Shown here one piece after another: positions 22,503 to 30,705 of a stretch of 64,000 nt of DNA. This stretch comes from Sporomusa sphaeroides DSM 2875. GTDB taxonomy: Bacteria; Bacillota; Negativicutes; Sporomusales; Sporomusaceae. Each line of letters starts with the position of its first letter. The stretch's first letter is position 1. A model generated the notes under the pieces. That model worked only from the letters and a program-made list of their open reading frames with translations. It was not told where the DNA came from and did not search any database. The position numbers and the translations under genes are program-made. The stretch is taken from assembly GCF_001941975.2 (NCBI RefSeq), contig NZ_CP146991.1, forward strand, positions 514,501-578,500. Direction: 5' to 3'.

Positions 22503-22606
22503 CACCTTGTCAGCCCAAATCCATGGTGTTATTGGCTTTTCAGCCCTGGTTTTGGCCCTGGCAGACGGCCAGTCCAAAATAATTTTATTCTGCCAAGGCA
22601 TAACCC

Positions 22607-22635
22607 TTGACATCAACCCGCTAATTTATTACAAT
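22607..22635 (+). promoter_or_regulatory. Promoter of rplM-rpsI
   Basis: TTGACA (22607-22612), exactly 17 bases, TACAAT (22630-22635). This is a near-consensus sigma-A promoter, 116 bases before rplM. Confidence 0.85.
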
Positions 22636-22641
22636 AGCGTT

Positions 22642-22750
22642 ATGAGATTTTTGCCATGCATTCCATTAGCCCCGGAATTCAAGGTTTAAACAATCATAGT
22701 TTAGTCAAGCTTTAAACATAGTCCTTTAGCTTTTACGAGGAGGATAGACA
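22642..22750 (+). promoter_or_regulatory. rplM leader, candidate L13-type autoregulatory leader
   Basis: About 105 untranslated bases lie between the predicted transcription start and rplM. Firmicute rplM mRNAs often carry a structured L13 leader. Here I see the repeated gtttaaac/ctttaaac segments (22684-22690 and 22710-22718) but could not prove the fold. The assignment rests on position. Confidence 0.35.
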
Positions 22751-23188
22751 ATGAAAACTTTTATGGCAAACCCGGCCGACATCCAGCGTAAATGGTATGT
22801 CGTGGATGCTGAGGGCCAAACCCTTGGTAGACTGGCCGTTGAAGTCGCGAAAGTTCTTCGCGGCAAAAATAAACCGACCTTTACTCCCCATGTTGATACA
22901 GGTGACCATGTGATCGTGGTTAACGCGGACAAAGTGGTCTTTACCGGTAAAAAACTGGAACAGAAAACTTATTTCCGTCATTCCGGTTATCCTGGTGGAA
23001 CCACTTTCACCACTGCCGGTAAAATGCTGGAAACCAAACCTGAACGCGTTATTGAAATAGCTGTTAAAGGCATGCTGCCGAAGAACAGCCTTGGACGTCA
23101 AATGTACCGTAAACTGAATGTTTACGCTGGCCCTAACCATCCGCATTCCGCGCAACAGCCGGAAGTGCTGGAACTTAATATTAGGTAA
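22751..23188 (+). CDS. rplM: 50S ribosomal protein L13
   Basis: Early-assembly protein of the large subunit. 145 residues: [40 protein letters not shown] and [19 protein letters not shown] behind gaggaggat. Paired with rpsI as usual. Confidence 0.97.
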   Translation: MKTFMANPADIQRKWYVVDAEGQTLGRLAVEVAKVLRGKNKPTFTPHVDTGDHVIVVNADKVVFTGKKLEQKTYFRHSGYPGGTTFTTAGKMLETKPERVIEIAVKGMLPKNSLGRQMYRKLNVYAGPNHPHSAQQPEVLELNIR

Positions 23189-23211
23189 TACCGGAAAGGA
23201 GGAACATATAT

Positions 23212-23604
23212 ATGGCATTGGTTACTTACTACGGCACAGGCCGCAGAAAAACCTCGGTTGCCAGAGTTCGTCTGGTTCCGGGAGAAGGCAAAATCATCGT
23301 GAATCAGCGTCCGCTGGACGAATATTTTGGTTTAAAAACTCTTGAGCTTATCGTTACTCAACCCCTGAACGTTACCGATACTGTCGGTAAATATGATGTT
23401 TTGGCAAAGGTTGAGGGCGGCGGTGTATCCGGTCAGGCTGGCGCAGTCCGCCATGGCATTGCCCGTGCACTCTTAAAGGTCGACGGTGAATTCCGTCTGC
23501 CACTGAAAAAAGCCGGTCTCTTAACCCGTGACCCGCGCGAAAAAGAGCGTCGTAAATACGGCCTCAAAAAAGCGCGTAAAGCTTCTCAGTTCTCGAAACG
23601 TTAA
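23212..23604 (+). CDS. rpsI: 30S ribosomal protein S9
   Basis: Head protein whose C-terminal tail reaches P-site tRNA. 130 residues with [38 protein letters not shown] and a basic tail ending SQFSKR. A strong terminator follows, then the group II intron. Confidence 0.97.
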   Translation: MALVTYYGTGRRKTSVARVRLVPGEGKIIVNQRPLDEYFGLKTLELIVTQPLNVTDTVGKYDVLAKVEGGGVSGQAGAVRHGIARALLKVDGEFRLPLKKAGLLTRDPREKERRKYGLKKARKASQFSKR

Positions 23605-23620
23605 TTTTATCAAAATGCGA

Positions 23621-23657
23621 ACCCCCTGCAGGTCCACTCCTGCAGGGGGTTTTGTTT
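23621..23657 (+). terminator. rpsI terminator, target of the downstream intron
   Basis: A perfect 12-bp stem (23621-23632 with 23639-23650), 6-base loop, then tttgttt. This is a textbook intrinsic terminator. The group II intron begins about 1-2 bases after its T-run. Confidence 0.93.
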
Positions 23658-23658
23658 A

Positions 23659-25556
23659 GTTTGCCTCGAATGGGTGATAACTTGGTGGTGAAAGTCCACT
23701 ACAGGCTTGGCAGTAGGAACTGTTAGCAGAGGGCAAGGGTGTCCGCCGTGAGGCGGAATCTGAAGTAAGCCTAATGCAAACCCTTGGTCTGACGAATAGA
23801 AACTACATATAAGGCATATGCAGGGAGGACGAGTTTGCTAACTAAAACAAAGTCCAATACTGCCCGAACCCTGTGGTGTAAATGTAGCAGATATATGAGG
23901 GGAAGGTTATCGCTCTTAACGGGGGAGGTCTCGCAAGGCTCCGAAAGACATAGGCAACCCCATGACACCCGGAGAACCCATGCAGTGATGTATGGCTAAA
24001 TTGCAAGAAGTCAGCAGAGGTCATAGTACCGGATTTTTTTTCCGGGAAGGACCGAACAATAGTAGTCTTTGAACGAGAGGACGGTGAAGCAATGCAAAGA
24101 GAGCAGAAAACGACGAAAGTCGGCTACCGGTGTGAGGGTATGTTGGAAACAGAGAGTAATAGCGGAGCGCGGAGCATTGTTACGCCTGAAACCGCAGAGA
24201 AAGACGGTGCAAGTCGTTTGCTCGAAGCCATATTACACAGGGACAACCTCAATGCAGCCTACCTACGAGTAAAGCGAAACGGCGGCGCTCCGGGAGTTGA
24301 CGGAATGGCAGTAGAAGAAATGCTGCCCTATCTAAAGGACCATAAAGAGGAACTGTTGGCAAGTATTCGTGCCGGATGGTACAACCCCAAACCGGTCAGA
24401 CGAGTAGAAATACCAAAGCCAGACGGGGGAAAGAGAAACCTTGGAGTACCAACGGTCATAGACCGTATGGTACAACAAGCCGTAGTACAGGTAATGCAAC
24501 CCATGTTTGAGCCCCATTTCTCCGAAAACAGCTACGGTTTCCGACCGGGGCGCAGCGCCCATCAAGCCATGAAGAAGGCCGAAGAATATTATAAGCAGGG
24601 TTATATCAGAGTCGTAGACATAGACCTCGCTAAATATTTTGATACAGTCAATCATGACATTCTCATAGATAGGATAAGAGAAGTAATTAAGGATGAGCAC
24701 GTCATCAAGCTGATACGTAAGTTCTTAAAGAGCGGCGTTATGGCAAACGGCTTAGTCAGTCCGACAACGGAGGGAACGCCACAAGGAGGCAACCTTTCAC
24801 CACTTCTCAGCAACATATACCTTACGGCTTTCGACCGAATGCTGGAAAGCAGAGGTCATAAGTTTGTAAGGTATGCGGACGACTGCAATATTTACGTCAA
24901 AAGTCAAAGAGCGGCCGAGCGGGTAATGACCAGCAGCACGAAATATCTTGAGAACAAATTAAAACTTAAGGTAAACCAGGAAAAGAGCAAGGCGGGGAGC
25001 CCATTAAAACTTAAATTCCTAGGTTTTTCCCTATTTAAGACAGGGAAAAGAATGGGTATACGGCCACATGCCAAGTCGATGGAGAAATTCAAGAACAAAA
25101 TCAGGCAATTAACAAGCAGAAAGCAAGCCAAGCCTATCCCGGCAATTCTAAACAATATCAGGAAATATACAACCGGATGGTTAGGCTATTATGCAATAGC
25201 TGAAATGAGTTCCAAGATAAAATCTCTTAACGAATGGATACGCCGAAGAATAAGGCAAATCTTTTGGAAACAGTGGAAGAAACCCTCCGCAAAATTTAAG
25301 AACCTCATGCTCCACGGTATACCAAAGCAGAAGGCTAGAGAATGGTCTTATTCCCGACTAGGATATTGGCGTATTGCAGGTAGCTGGATTTTATGCAGGT
25401 CATTAACGAACGAATACCTCGCATCCATCGGCTATGATGATATAGCCAAAAGATACGAGGTATTGCACTTAAGCTATTGAACCGCCGTATACGGATCCGT
25501 ACGTACGGTGGTGTGAGAAGTCGGCTACTCAACTAATGCGTAGCCTCTTACTCGAT
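23659..25556 (+). mobile_element. Group IIC intron with internal reverse transcriptase
   Basis: About 1.9 kb retroelement. The 5' part (from about 23659) runs in close parallel to the Oceanobacillus iheyensis group IIC ribozyme as I recall it: the blocks atgggtg, gtgaaagtccact, caagggtgtccg, ggaatctgaag, ggtctgacgaa, aaaacaaagtcc and gtcagcagaggtcatagtacc occur in the same order. The 3' part has domain V (about 25479-25513, accgccgtatacgg / cgtacgtacggtgg) and domain VI with a bulged A (25523-25545, ggctac / gtagcc). Ends are estimated: 5' GTTTGCC and 3' CTCGAT. Position directly behind an intrinsic terminator is the known preference of class C introns. Confidence 0.88.
24092..25480 (+). CDS. 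ltrA: Group II intron reverse transcriptase/maturase
   Basis: Splices and mobilises the intron that encodes it. 462 residues, placed in domain IV of the intron. RT motifs: PKPDGGKRNLGVPTVIDRMV, DIDLAKYFDTVNHD, GTPQGGNLSPLLSNIYL and the catalytic Y261-A-D-D. A maturase X domain follows (WLGYYAIAEM, WIRRRIRQIFWKQWKK). No HNH endonuclease domain is seen at the C-terminus, as is normal for class C. Intact, with ATG 10 bases behind gagagga. Confidence 0.95.
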   Translation: MQREQKTTKVGYRCEGMLETESNSGARSIVTPETAEKDGASRLLEAILHRDNLNAAYLRVKRNGGAPGVDGMAVEEMLPYLKDHKEELLASIRAGWYNPKPVRRVEIPKPDGGKRNLGVPTVIDRMVQQAVVQVMQPMFEPHFSENSYGFRPGRSAHQAMKKAEEYYKQGYIRVVDIDLAKYFDTVNHDILIDRIREVIKDEHVIKLIRKFLKSGVMANGLVSPTTEGTPQGGNLSPLLSNIYLTAFDRMLESRGHKFVRYADDCNIYVKSQRAAERVMTSSTKYLENKLKLKVNQEKSKAGSPLKLKFLGFSLFKTGKRMGIRPHAKSMEKFKNKIRQLTSRKQAKPIPAILNNIRKYTTGWLGYYAIAEMSSKIKSLNEWIRRRIRQIFWKQWKKPSAKFKNLMLHGIPKQKAREWSYSRLGYWRIAGSWILCRSLTNEYLASIGYDDIAKRYEVLHLSY

Positions 25557-25598
25557 TTTAAGAACACTTAAAAACGAGTAAAAATTTAATCGCTAGTA

Positions 25599-25623
25599 AC
25601 AAACTAGTGACAGGCTAGTTTGT
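25599..25623. repeat. Inverted repeat between the intron and the IS remnant
   Basis: A perfect 9-bp inverted repeat (ACAAACTAG / CTAGTTTGT) around tgacagg. It lies 46 bases beyond the end of the transposase remnant, so it could be part of an IS end or of a lost terminator. It is not linked to a gene on this strand. Confidence 0.4.
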
Positions 25624-25668
25624 CGACACGTTGATATTTAAAACAAATATTAATGTGAGGACTCAAAA

Positions 25669-26031
25669 TTAATGTTGTTGCAAGTCAAAATTGGGATACA
25701 AAGATATTAGTTTTACCCTGGCATTATCCGCTGTAAAATGCCAGCTAACTTTCGATACTTTTTGGTTTCGTTCATTTTCCCAGCATCGCAATTGTGTCTT
25801 TAGACGAAACATAGTATCAATCCTTCGGGAAAGACATTGTCTGGTCATAACATTCAATTCGATTTCTGCTATGTTAAGCCAGCTTCCGTGTTTAGGCGTG
25901 TAATGTAGTTCTAAGCGTTTTATAATTCTTCGAGCTTCTTGCGGCGCAAAGACTTTATAAAGCGATGCTGGCCTATGTGTGTTTAGGTTATCCATTACTA
26001 TGTGGTTACTGCAAACGAGTGTTTTATACTG
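25669..26031 (-). pseudogene. IS630-family transposase, C-terminal remnant
   Basis: The last ~120 residues of a DDE transposase on the minus strand: IVMDNLNTHRPASLYKVF (second Asp of the DDE triad), HYTPKHGSWLNIAEIEL (Glu) and the C-terminal WHFTADNARVKLISLYP. The open frame extends upstream to 26241 but that part has no transposase character. So the N-terminal two thirds, including the first Asp, are gone and the element is dead. Confidence 0.85.
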
Positions 26032-26064
26032 AAAACAAACGCATGTTCTGTGGTGAGGTGCGAC

Positions 26065-26306
26065 ATGGAAAACAAATACAAAATATCTATCGGTATAACT
26101 GCTTATCATGGCAAGGACGGAAAAATAAAGTCCCTCTACATGCATTGGGAAGACGGTCGCAAGTTTGAGGTTGACCGCGTACTGTGGACGTTCGAATGGC
26201 AGCATCCTTAAAGGTTGGCGGACATGGCATGAGGTACACATGCAGAATTGCTGGCAAGCAGGTTTATTTGTTTTGCGTTGATGGTAAGTGGTTTATTGAG
26301 CGGTAA
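26065..26306 (+). pseudogene. Small conserved-looking protein broken by a frameshift
   Basis: From the ATG at 26065 (behind gaggtg) the frame reads MENKYKISIGITAYHGKDGK and on to FEVDRVL, then ends in nonsense. Shifting frame at ctgtggac (26182-26189) continues as DVRMAASLKVGGHGMRYTCR and IAGKQVYLFCVDGKWFIER with a stop at 26304-26306. The two halves make a coherent protein of about 79 residues. A duplicated tg (2-base insertion) or a 1-base loss explains the break. Function not recognised. Confidence 0.7.
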
Positions 26307-26597
26307 ATATTACTCATGACCGGCAAGCCCCGGGCTTACTGGCGATACGGCTACATAGATTTATGCTTAAAGCCCAAAAAGCCTTTGTTTACAAGGGTTT
26401 CACGCAACGACAAACTAAAACATATAACCGAATAACCATACCCAACGCTGTCTGAATGGCACACAAGCTAAGGATGACATTTTTTCAATTCATGTACAGT
26501 TGACAAAGTTATTTTCTAACAACAATTTTGTTGCCGTTTTTTTATTAAAAGAGTATCATATATTATGTATAAGTATGATTATGGGAGGTGATTTCCT
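26307..26597 (+). promoter_or_regulatory. Upstream region of the ietA-like gene with candidate promoter
   Basis: Non-coding, AT-rich stretch. The best promoter is TTGCCG (26531-26536), 17 bases, TATCAT (26554-26559), 39 bases before the ATPase start. A TTGACA at 26500-26505 has no good -10 partner. A small aagcccc/gggctt repeat lies near 26325. I see no gene here. Confidence 0.4.
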
Positions 26598-27557
26598 ATG
26601 GCAACGGCGGAACAAATAAAAAGTTTAGTGAAAGCATATGTTGACCATAATGATGAAAAGTTCAAAACCGTTGTGTTGCAAATTGCTGCCCATGAAGCAA
26701 AATTAGGACATGACAAAATGGCTCGTGACCTAAAAACACTTATTGACAAGGTTGGAACAAAACGTGGAAGTATCGTGCAGTTAAATTCTCAAAATCCTAT
26801 GTTAGAACTAAGCATTCCTTCGCATAGTCTGTCAGAGCTAATCGTTAGCGATGGCATTTCTGATAGGATTAAAAGGATTTTAAACGAGTATAAAAATAGG
26901 AATAAGTTATATTCTTATGGGTTGACAAATAGGCGAAAAATTTTAATAGAGGGCAGCCCCGGAACTGGAAAGACATTGACTGCTTCGGTAATTGCATCTG
27001 AATTAACACTTCCCCTTTATACTGTACAGATGGATAAACTTGTCACCAAATTCATGGGTGAAACAAGTGTCAAGCTACGTCAAGTATTTAATAATATAGA
27101 AGCTATGATCGGAGTTTATTTATTTGATGAATTTGATGCTATCGGTGCAGACAGAAATTTAGATAATGAAGTTGGTGAAATGCGTAGAATATTAAACTCT
27201 TTTCTCCAATTTATTGAACAAGATTCATCTGATAGTATAATAATTGCCGCAACAAACAATTCCAAAATGCTGGACCAGGCATTATTCAGACGTTTTGATG
27301 ATGTTCTCCATTATTCATTGCCTACAGATAAGGAAATTGAACGATTATTTGCTTATAGGTTAAAATCATACGATAAAAAATTCAGAATTACAAATCAACT
27401 TATTAAAGTTGCTGATGGTCTTAGTCAGGCAGAAATATCTCGTGTATGCGAAGATGCTATAAAGGATTCTATACTAAGTGGAACTCCTATTTCTCAGCAT
27501 CAGGTGATAGATTTAGTCAAGCAACGCCATACTATATATGGAAAAAAGGAGGCATAG
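26598..27557 (+). CDS. ietA: AAA+ ATPase, IetA-like
   Basis: Cytoplasmic AAA+ ATPase of 319 residues. An N-terminal helical part (about 1-85) precedes one AAA module: Walker A G119-SPGTGKT, Walker B YLFDEFD with D177-E178, sensor 1 IIAATNN and an arginine pair in LFRRFDD, with a C-terminal lid (about 245-310). ATG behind gggaggtga. The stop is 3 bases before the subtilase gene. An AAA ATPase followed by a subtilisin-like protease is the arrangement of the IetAS anti-phage system; the name is assigned on architecture. The AT-rich codon use differs from the flanking core genes, suggesting transfer. Confidence 0.8.
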   Translation: MATAEQIKSLVKAYVDHNDEKFKTVVLQIAAHEAKLGHDKMARDLKTLIDKVGTKRGSIVQLNSQNPMLELSIPSHSLSELIVSDGISDRIKRILNEYKNRNKLYSYGLTNRRKILIEGSPGTGKTLTASVIASELTLPLYTVQMDKLVTKFMGETSVKLRQVFNNIEAMIGVYLFDEFDAIGADRNLDNEVGEMRRILNSFLQFIEQDSSDSIIIAATNNSKMLDQALFRRFDDVLHYSLPTDKEIERLFAYRLKSYDKKFRITNQLIKVADGLSQAEISRVCEDAIKDSILSGTPISQHQVIDLVKQRHTIYGKKEA

Positions 27558-27560
27558 TGG

Positions 27561-30038
27561 ATGGCTGTAGATAAAAAGAACATTTTCCTTACTAATACGG
27601 CAGAAGCTATGCCCTATGTGTCAAAACCTCAAATGGGAGGGGCTTCTTACCCAAAAAGAGATGTCAAATCTCATGCAGCGTTCATTCAAGCAAAATTGCA
27701 AAATTCTTATAAAGCCGCAATTACGCAAAAGCAGGCTGCTGCAATTCGCTATAAAGAAGGCGTATACCTTGAATTTTCAAGTGCCTCACAACATGATTTG
27801 GCAATTCAGCGCTTAGAAAATCGACAGCAAGGCATACGTCTTTTAAATGTTCAAGAGGATAGCGAATCTGACACAATTAAAGCAACGGTATATATCCCCG
27901 CCGGAAAAGAATCTTATTTTATTAACAAAGTAGAAGCTTATGCTACTGAACAAACGCATACCGGTAACCCCAAAAATAATGATTTGATTGGAAGTATTGA
28001 AGATGTCAAGTTAGCTATGCTAGATTCCTTTGGGATTGGTGATAAAAAGACCATGCCAACTTCCACCCCTGTTTGGTGTGAGGTATGGTTACGTTATGAT
28101 TATAGCGATAAAGAACTTAAAGTTTGGGAAAAAGCAGAAATAAGCTTTTTGGAGATTTGCAAACAAAATCAAGTTAGAGTAGATGATAACCGAATTATTT
28201 TTCCAGAGCGTATTGTTAAGCTTGTGTTAGCCAATGAAGAACAACTAAAAATATTTATAAGTACATGTCCATATATTGCGGAAATAAGACGGGCACAGGA
28301 GGCTACAACTTTCTTTGCAGAATTATCTAATACTGAACAACAAGAATGGATTGATGAGCTTTTAAGAAGAACTCATTTTCAGAATGATAATGTAGCAATT
28401 TGTTTATTGGACACAGGGCTCACCTCTTCCCATCCTCTGCTGAATAAGGCCATTCAAGATGATGGTGTACAAGCGGTAAAATCGGTATGGGGAACTGGAG
28501 ATCACCAAGGTCATGGAACAGAAATGGCTGGTATTGCACTATATAGAGATTTAAGACAAGCTTTAGAAGATACCGGAAATATTTTTATTCCGCAAAAGTT
28601 AGAGTCCGTGAAGATTTTGCCTCCTAAAGGTGCAAACCCCTATGAGTTATATGGAGCAATAACAGAACAAGCTGTTTCTTTGGCGGAAATATCCAATCCT
28701 AACACTAAACGAATCCTTTGTATGGCAGTGACCTCTCCAGAATATAATACACGAGATGGTAGCCCGACTTCTTGGTCTGCATCCATTGACAGCATAACTT
28801 CTGCTGCAGATGAGGAAAGTGAAAAAAGGTTATTCTTTATTAGTTCAGGTAATGTTTATCCTGATGAACTTACAAAAGTTGGTTATCCCGATTCAAGTAC
28901 ATTACATAGCATCGAAAGCCCAGGACAAGCATGGAATGCCATAACTGTTGGTGCGTATTCTCAAAGCATTGTTATCTCTGATTCAAGCTATAAAGACTAT
29001 TCTGCTGTGGCTGATGCTGGTGAACTTTCTCCATATAGCTCAACCTCTGAAACTTGGAGTAGTAAATGGCCAATAAAACCAGAAATACTCCTTGATGGTG
29101 GCAATATGGCCACTAATGGATTTGATTTTACAGAATGTACAGATTTGTCATTGTTAACCACAAACTATCGTCCTTTATTGAAACAGTTTTCTACTATATG
29201 GGGAACCAGCTCAGCTACTGCCCAGGCAGCATGGATGGGAGCACAACTTTTAGCAGAATACCCTAATGCTTGGCCCGAAACAATACGTGCACTTATTATC
29301 CATTCGGCCAGTTGGACAGATAAAATGAAAAAACAATTTTGTATTGAAGATACAAAAACAAAAGGTCGTAGGCGCCTACTAAAAGCATGTGGATATGGCG
29401 TTCCAGATTTACAAAAAGCTATTCAGTGCATGAATAATAGCGTAAATCTTATAGTTCAAGGCGAATTGCAACCATTCGAAAAAAATAGCATGAATGAAAT
29501 GCACTTTCATAAATTACCTTGGCCTAAAGAACAACTTCGATCTCTCGGTGAGGTGCCGGTTACGCTAAAAGTCACTTTATCATATTTTATCGAGCCTGGG
29601 CCTGGAGAAGTTGGTTGGAAAGATAAATATAGGTATCCATCCTGTGGACTTAGATTTGATGTTATTAACGCTAACGAAACTCCTGAGGATTTTAAAAAGC
29701 GTGTTAATGTTAAAATGCGAGGTGAAGACAAGAAAGATAAAGGCGAAGGTAGTAGTGGTAGTGAAAGATGGTACTTAGGTTCAGATAATAGGGATGTGGG
29801 TTCGATTCATTCCGACTTTTGTGAACTAAGTGCGGTTGATTTATGTGATTGTAATTTTATTGCTGTTTACCCTGTTATTGGTTGGTGGCGTGAACGTGCT
29901 TATTTAGGTAAATATGATAGTAAAGTTAGATATTCTATGATAGTTTCACTTTCTACCCCTAAAATAGATGTAGATTTGTACACACCAATAGTAACTGAAA
30001 TAAAAAATGCTGTTGAGATAGATATTGAAGCTATCTAA
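27561..30038 (+). CDS. ietS: Subtilisin-like serine protease, IetS-like
   Basis: Peptidase S8 protein of 825 residues. Catalytic triad: D284 in CLLDTGL, H318 in HQGHGTEMAG, S550 in WGTSSATAQAAWMG; all three are intact. There is no signal peptide, so it should act in the cytoplasm. About 270 residues before the protease domain and about 220 after it are not recognised. It starts 9 bases behind ggagg and follows the ATPase by 3 bases, so the two are one operon. In IetAS the protease is thought to be the effector controlled by the ATPase; trigger and substrate are unknown. Low GC relative to neighbours. Confidence 0.82.
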   Translation: MAVDKKNIFLTNTAEAMPYVSKPQMGGASYPKRDVKSHAAFIQAKLQNSYKAAITQKQAAAIRYKEGVYLEFSSASQHDLAIQRLENRQQGIRLLNVQEDSESDTIKATVYIPAGKESYFINKVEAYATEQTHTGNPKNNDLIGSIEDVKLAMLDSFGIGDKKTMPTSTPVWCEVWLRYDYSDKELKVWEKAEISFLEICKQNQVRVDDNRIIFPERIVKLVLANEEQLKIFISTCPYIAEIRRAQEATTFFAELSNTEQQEWIDELLRRTHFQNDNVAICLLDTGLTSSHPLLNKAIQDDGVQAVKSVWGTGDHQGHGTEMAGIALYRDLRQALEDTGNIFIPQKLESVKILPPKGANPYELYGAITEQAVSLAEISNPNTKRILCMAVTSPEYNTRDGSPTSWSASIDSITSAADEESEKRLFFISSGNVYPDELTKVGYPDSSTLHSIESPGQAWNAITVGAYSQSIVISDSSYKDYSAVADAGELSPYSSTSETWSSKWPIKPEILLDGGNMATNGFDFTECTDLSLLTTNYRPLLKQFSTIWGTSSATAQAAWMGAQLLAEYPNAWPETIRALIIHSASWTDKMKKQFCIEDTKTKGRRRLLKACGYGVPDLQKAIQCMNNSVNLIVQGELQPFEKNSMNEMHFHKLPWPKEQLRSLGEVPVTLKVTLSYFIEPGPGEVGWKDKYRYPSCGLRFDVINANETPEDFKKRVNVKMRGEDKKDKGEGSSGSERWYLGSDNRDVGSIHSDFCELSAVDLCDCNFIAVYPVIGWWRERAYLGKYDSKVRYSMIVSLSTPKIDVDLYTPIVTEIKNAVEIDIEAI

Positions 30039-30068
30039 AGAATTATATCTATAAATTCAATTTATATT

Positions 30069-30098
30069 ACGCTGTAGGAAATACCTACGGCGTTTTTT
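30069..30098 (+). terminator. Terminator of the ietAS-like operon
   Basis: 10-bp stem ACGCTGTAGG / CCTACGGCGT (one T-G pair), loop aaata, followed by ttttt. 30 bases behind the protease stop. Confidence 0.9.
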
Positions 30099-30125
30099 AT
30101 GTCCATTTTCAAGGAGGAAAAATAA

Positions 30126-30179
30126 ATGGCAGTATCCCACATATTTTGCATAAAGGCGGCCCGTAATGCTGACGGTTGA
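30126..30179 (+). CDS. Possible 17-residue peptide or gene remnant
   Basis: ATG 8 bases behind a full aaggagg, reading MAVSHIFCIKAARNADG then stop. The strong ribosome-binding site is the only support. It may be the start of a decayed gene. The following bases 30180-30369 hold no other frame I trust; a ggtttttt run at 30195-30202 and the hairpin at 30338 are the only structures seen. Confidence 0.25.
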   Translation: MAVSHIFCIKAARNADG

Positions 30180-30331
30180 GGGGACCGCACCGCTGGTTTT
30201 TTCTGCTATATTAATATTTTCTTGTGCATATGGGTAAAAAATGTTTATAAAGTTGTACTAATGATGTAATATGTTAGATAAGAAATAGGACCATAGACGC
30301 AACCGGTGAAAGCATGCACTTCATGTGGACG

Positions 30332-30354
30332 AAAAAAGCCCGGCAATAGCCGGG
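30332..30354 (-). terminator. Terminator-like hairpin reading leftward
   Basis: A 6-bp stem (30339-30344 with 30349-30354) and four-base loop. On the minus strand it is followed by c then tttttt, so it looks like an intrinsic terminator for leftward transcription. On the plus strand it lies just before the ribosome-binding site of the gene at 30370 and could instead shape its translation. Confidence 0.5.
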
Positions 30355-30369
30355 GAAAGGGGGGCAAAT

Positions 30370-30603
30370 ATGGAACGCAAACTTAAAAAGGCCCTATTGT
30401 CTACCATTGGTAGTTATAACACTTTGCTTAAACAGTTGGATGATCCCGCGATAACACCGGCGAGGACGGCAGAATTAATGGCGGCGAGAGCTGCATTGCT
30501 TCAAGTATTGCAGCATTTTGCCAACGCCGAATACCTTGAATGCATTGATGGACAGTGGCGGATTAAGGTTATTGTTGTAATGGACCGCAGTGTAGACAGC
30601 TGA
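30370..30603 (+). CDS. Unknown 77-residue protein
   Basis: Not recognised. ATG at 30370 behind aaagggggg; an earlier in-frame ATG at 30325 has no such site and would read through the hairpin. N-terminal basic MERKLKKALLSTIGSYNTLL, then a mostly helical middle (TPARTAELMAARAALLQVLQ) and a C-terminal strand-like part (WRIKVIVVMDRS). No membrane segment or cysteines. It is followed directly by its own terminator. It is probably real because of the ribosome-binding site and terminator. Confidence 0.6.
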   Translation: MERKLKKALLSTIGSYNTLLKQLDDPAITPARTAELMAARAALLQVLQHFANAEYLECIDGQWRIKVIVVMDRSVDS

Positions 30604-30629
30604 CCGTATCCTTTGGGGTGCGGTTTTTT
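30604..30629 (+). terminator. Terminator of the unknown 77-residue gene
   Basis: 8-bp stem CCGTATCC / GGGTGCGG with two G-T pairs, tttg loop, then tttttt. Begins at the stop codon. Confidence 0.8.
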
Positions 30630-30670
30630 CAGTTAACGCGCCTCAGTAGCAGTACGGTTGTAACGAAATA

Positions 30671-30705
30671 GTAAAGGTCCGGCGTTTTTTGCCGGACCTC
30701 TTTAC
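30671..30705 (-). terminator. Terminator of the minus-strand glycosyltransferase gene
   Basis: 8-bp perfect stem (30676-30683 with 30691-30698) extended by gtaaag/ctttac with a small bulge. It overlaps the stop codon of the minus-strand gene. Weak T-runs on both sides, so it may serve both directions. Confidence 0.65.

Noticed and set aside
22507-22689. Short plus-strand frame between truA and rplM
   Set aside because: It spans the consensus rplM promoter and lacks a ribosome-binding site.
23659-25556. CRISPR-associated or retron reverse transcriptase
   Set aside because: The flanking RNA matches a group IIC ribozyme and the protein has a maturase X domain; there is no msr/msd or repeat array.
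25599-25623. Terminator for the intron or the transposase
   Set aside because: The inverted repeat has no T-run on either strand, so it is listed only as a repeat.
25965-26168. Plus-strand frame overlapping the transposase remnant and the frameshifted gene
   Set aside because: Another frame of the same stretch (26065-26306) gives a coherent protein once the shift is repaired; this one does not.
26500-26522. TTGACA at 26500 as promoter of the ATPase gene
   Set aside because: No acceptable -10 box lies 16-18 bases downstream; TTGCCG-17-TATCAT is better placed.
30126-30320. Possible longer gene after the aaggagg at 30111
   Set aside because: The frame stops after 17 codons and no other frame continues convincingly, so only the short peptide is listed, at low confidence.
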